Of a DNA stretch of 33,260 bases, positions 33,078 through 33,260 are shown piece after piece (position 1 is the stretch's first letter; every line of letters begins with the position of its first letter). Source of the DNA: an uncultured Opitutia bacterium (GTDB taxonomy: Bacteria > Verrucomicrobiota > Verrucomicrobiia > Opitutales > Opitutaceae). The notes under the pieces are model-generated. The model saw nothing but the letters and a program-made list of their open reading frames with translations, did not search any database and was not told where the DNA came from. The stretch covers positions 1-33,260 of the forward strand of contig CAJAYO010000090.1 of NCBI GenBank assembly GCA_903948415.1, written 5' to 3'. The position numbers and the translations under genes were made by a program.

Positions 33078-33260
33078 ATGGCCAGCGACCGGCCCGCCGA
33101 GACCCCTCGCGCGCGGTTCTTCCTCAAGCCCGCCACGATCATCGTCGTCTGCGCCCTTGGCCTCACAAGCCTCGGCCTGTCGATTTTGTTCAGCGCGAGC
33201 GCGTCGTTCAAAACGAAGCAGGGGGTGGAGGTGCCGTATCAGTATCTCCAGAAGCAGCTC
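33078..33260 (+). CDS. ftsW: FtsW/RodA/SpoVE-family protein, 3' truncated by window end
   Basis: Only the first 61 residues are visible. They comprise a short cytoplasmic N-terminus, a first membrane segment (about 18-41, ATIIVVCALGLTSLGLSILF), the family-typical SASAS, and PYQYLQKQL, which matches the PF-F-RQL region at the entry to the second helix of FtsW. FtsW is the SEDS glycosyltransferase that polymerises lipid II at the septum with FtsI. Position after mraY and LysM in the dcw cluster favours ftsW over rodA. The start ATG follows the LysM stop by 24 nt. Confidence 0.85.
   Translation, partial: MASDRPAETPRARFFLKPATIIVVCALGLTSLGLSILFSASASFKTKQGVEVPYQYLQKQL

Overview
This GC-rich window (roughly two-thirds G+C) comes from a Gram-negative bacterium that I would place in Verrucomicrobiota, probably the Opitutaceae. 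The main pointers are a fused lpxC-fabZ gene followed by lpxA, a meso-DAP type MurE, a very large TonB-dependent receptor with an LSPFEV-type N-terminal box, and Tat-exported Gfo/Idh/MocA oxidoreductases next to a pectate-lyase-like enzyme. The placement is inferred from gene content only. No rRNA, tRNA, CRISPR array, IS element or phage gene is visible.

Layout. 1-4863: a membrane-anchored, apparently degenerate Mrr-like protein (cut by the window edge), beta-carbonic anhydrase, elongation factor P on the minus strand with a strong terminator, then lpxC/fabZ and lpxA for lipid A. 4964-8241: a UspA protein and a PLP-dependent decarboxylase on the minus strand, divergent from a LuxR-type regulator across a spacer with a perfect 10-bp inverted repeat. 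8367-14829: a plus-strand carbohydrate block of pectate-lyase-like protein, Gfo/Idh/MocA oxidoreductase and TonB-dependent receptor, with a REP-like palindrome at the lyase/oxidoreductase junction. 14938-20468: minus-strand genes hisI, a DUF971 protein, a solitary GltD-like oxidoreductase, and a three-gene set with ATGA overlaps (Agl23-like GT-C transferase, DPM1-like GT2, ApbE flavin transferase). 20507-23118: a minus-strand operon of DoxX, Gfo/Idh/MocA and discoidin-domain protein, ending in a hairpin terminator.

23662-33260 is the 5' part of a division and cell wall (dcw) cluster: MraZ-type operator, mraZ, an unrecognised 83-codon ORF, rsmH, ftsL, ftsI, murE, murF, mraY, a LysM protein and the start of ftsW. 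The genes are tightly packed (GTGA overlap ftsI/murE, 0-nt gap murE/murF, 7-nt overlap murF/mraY). The murD position between mraY and ftsW is occupied by the LysM gene.

Observations most worth following are: (i) almost no gene has a Shine-Dalgarno sequence, and 18 of 29 starts are immediately preceded by CC; (ii) EF-P carries Asn where Lys or Arg is usually modified; (iii) the Agl23/GT2/ApbE coupling; (iv) the dcw novelties (83-codon ORF, LysM replacing murD, a Pro/Ala insert in FtsI, a MurE N-terminal extension); (v) two unrelated REP-like doublets, one of which supplies the C-terminus of a gene; and (vi) an inverted repeat with 63-bp centre spacing in the LuxR/decarboxylase spacer.
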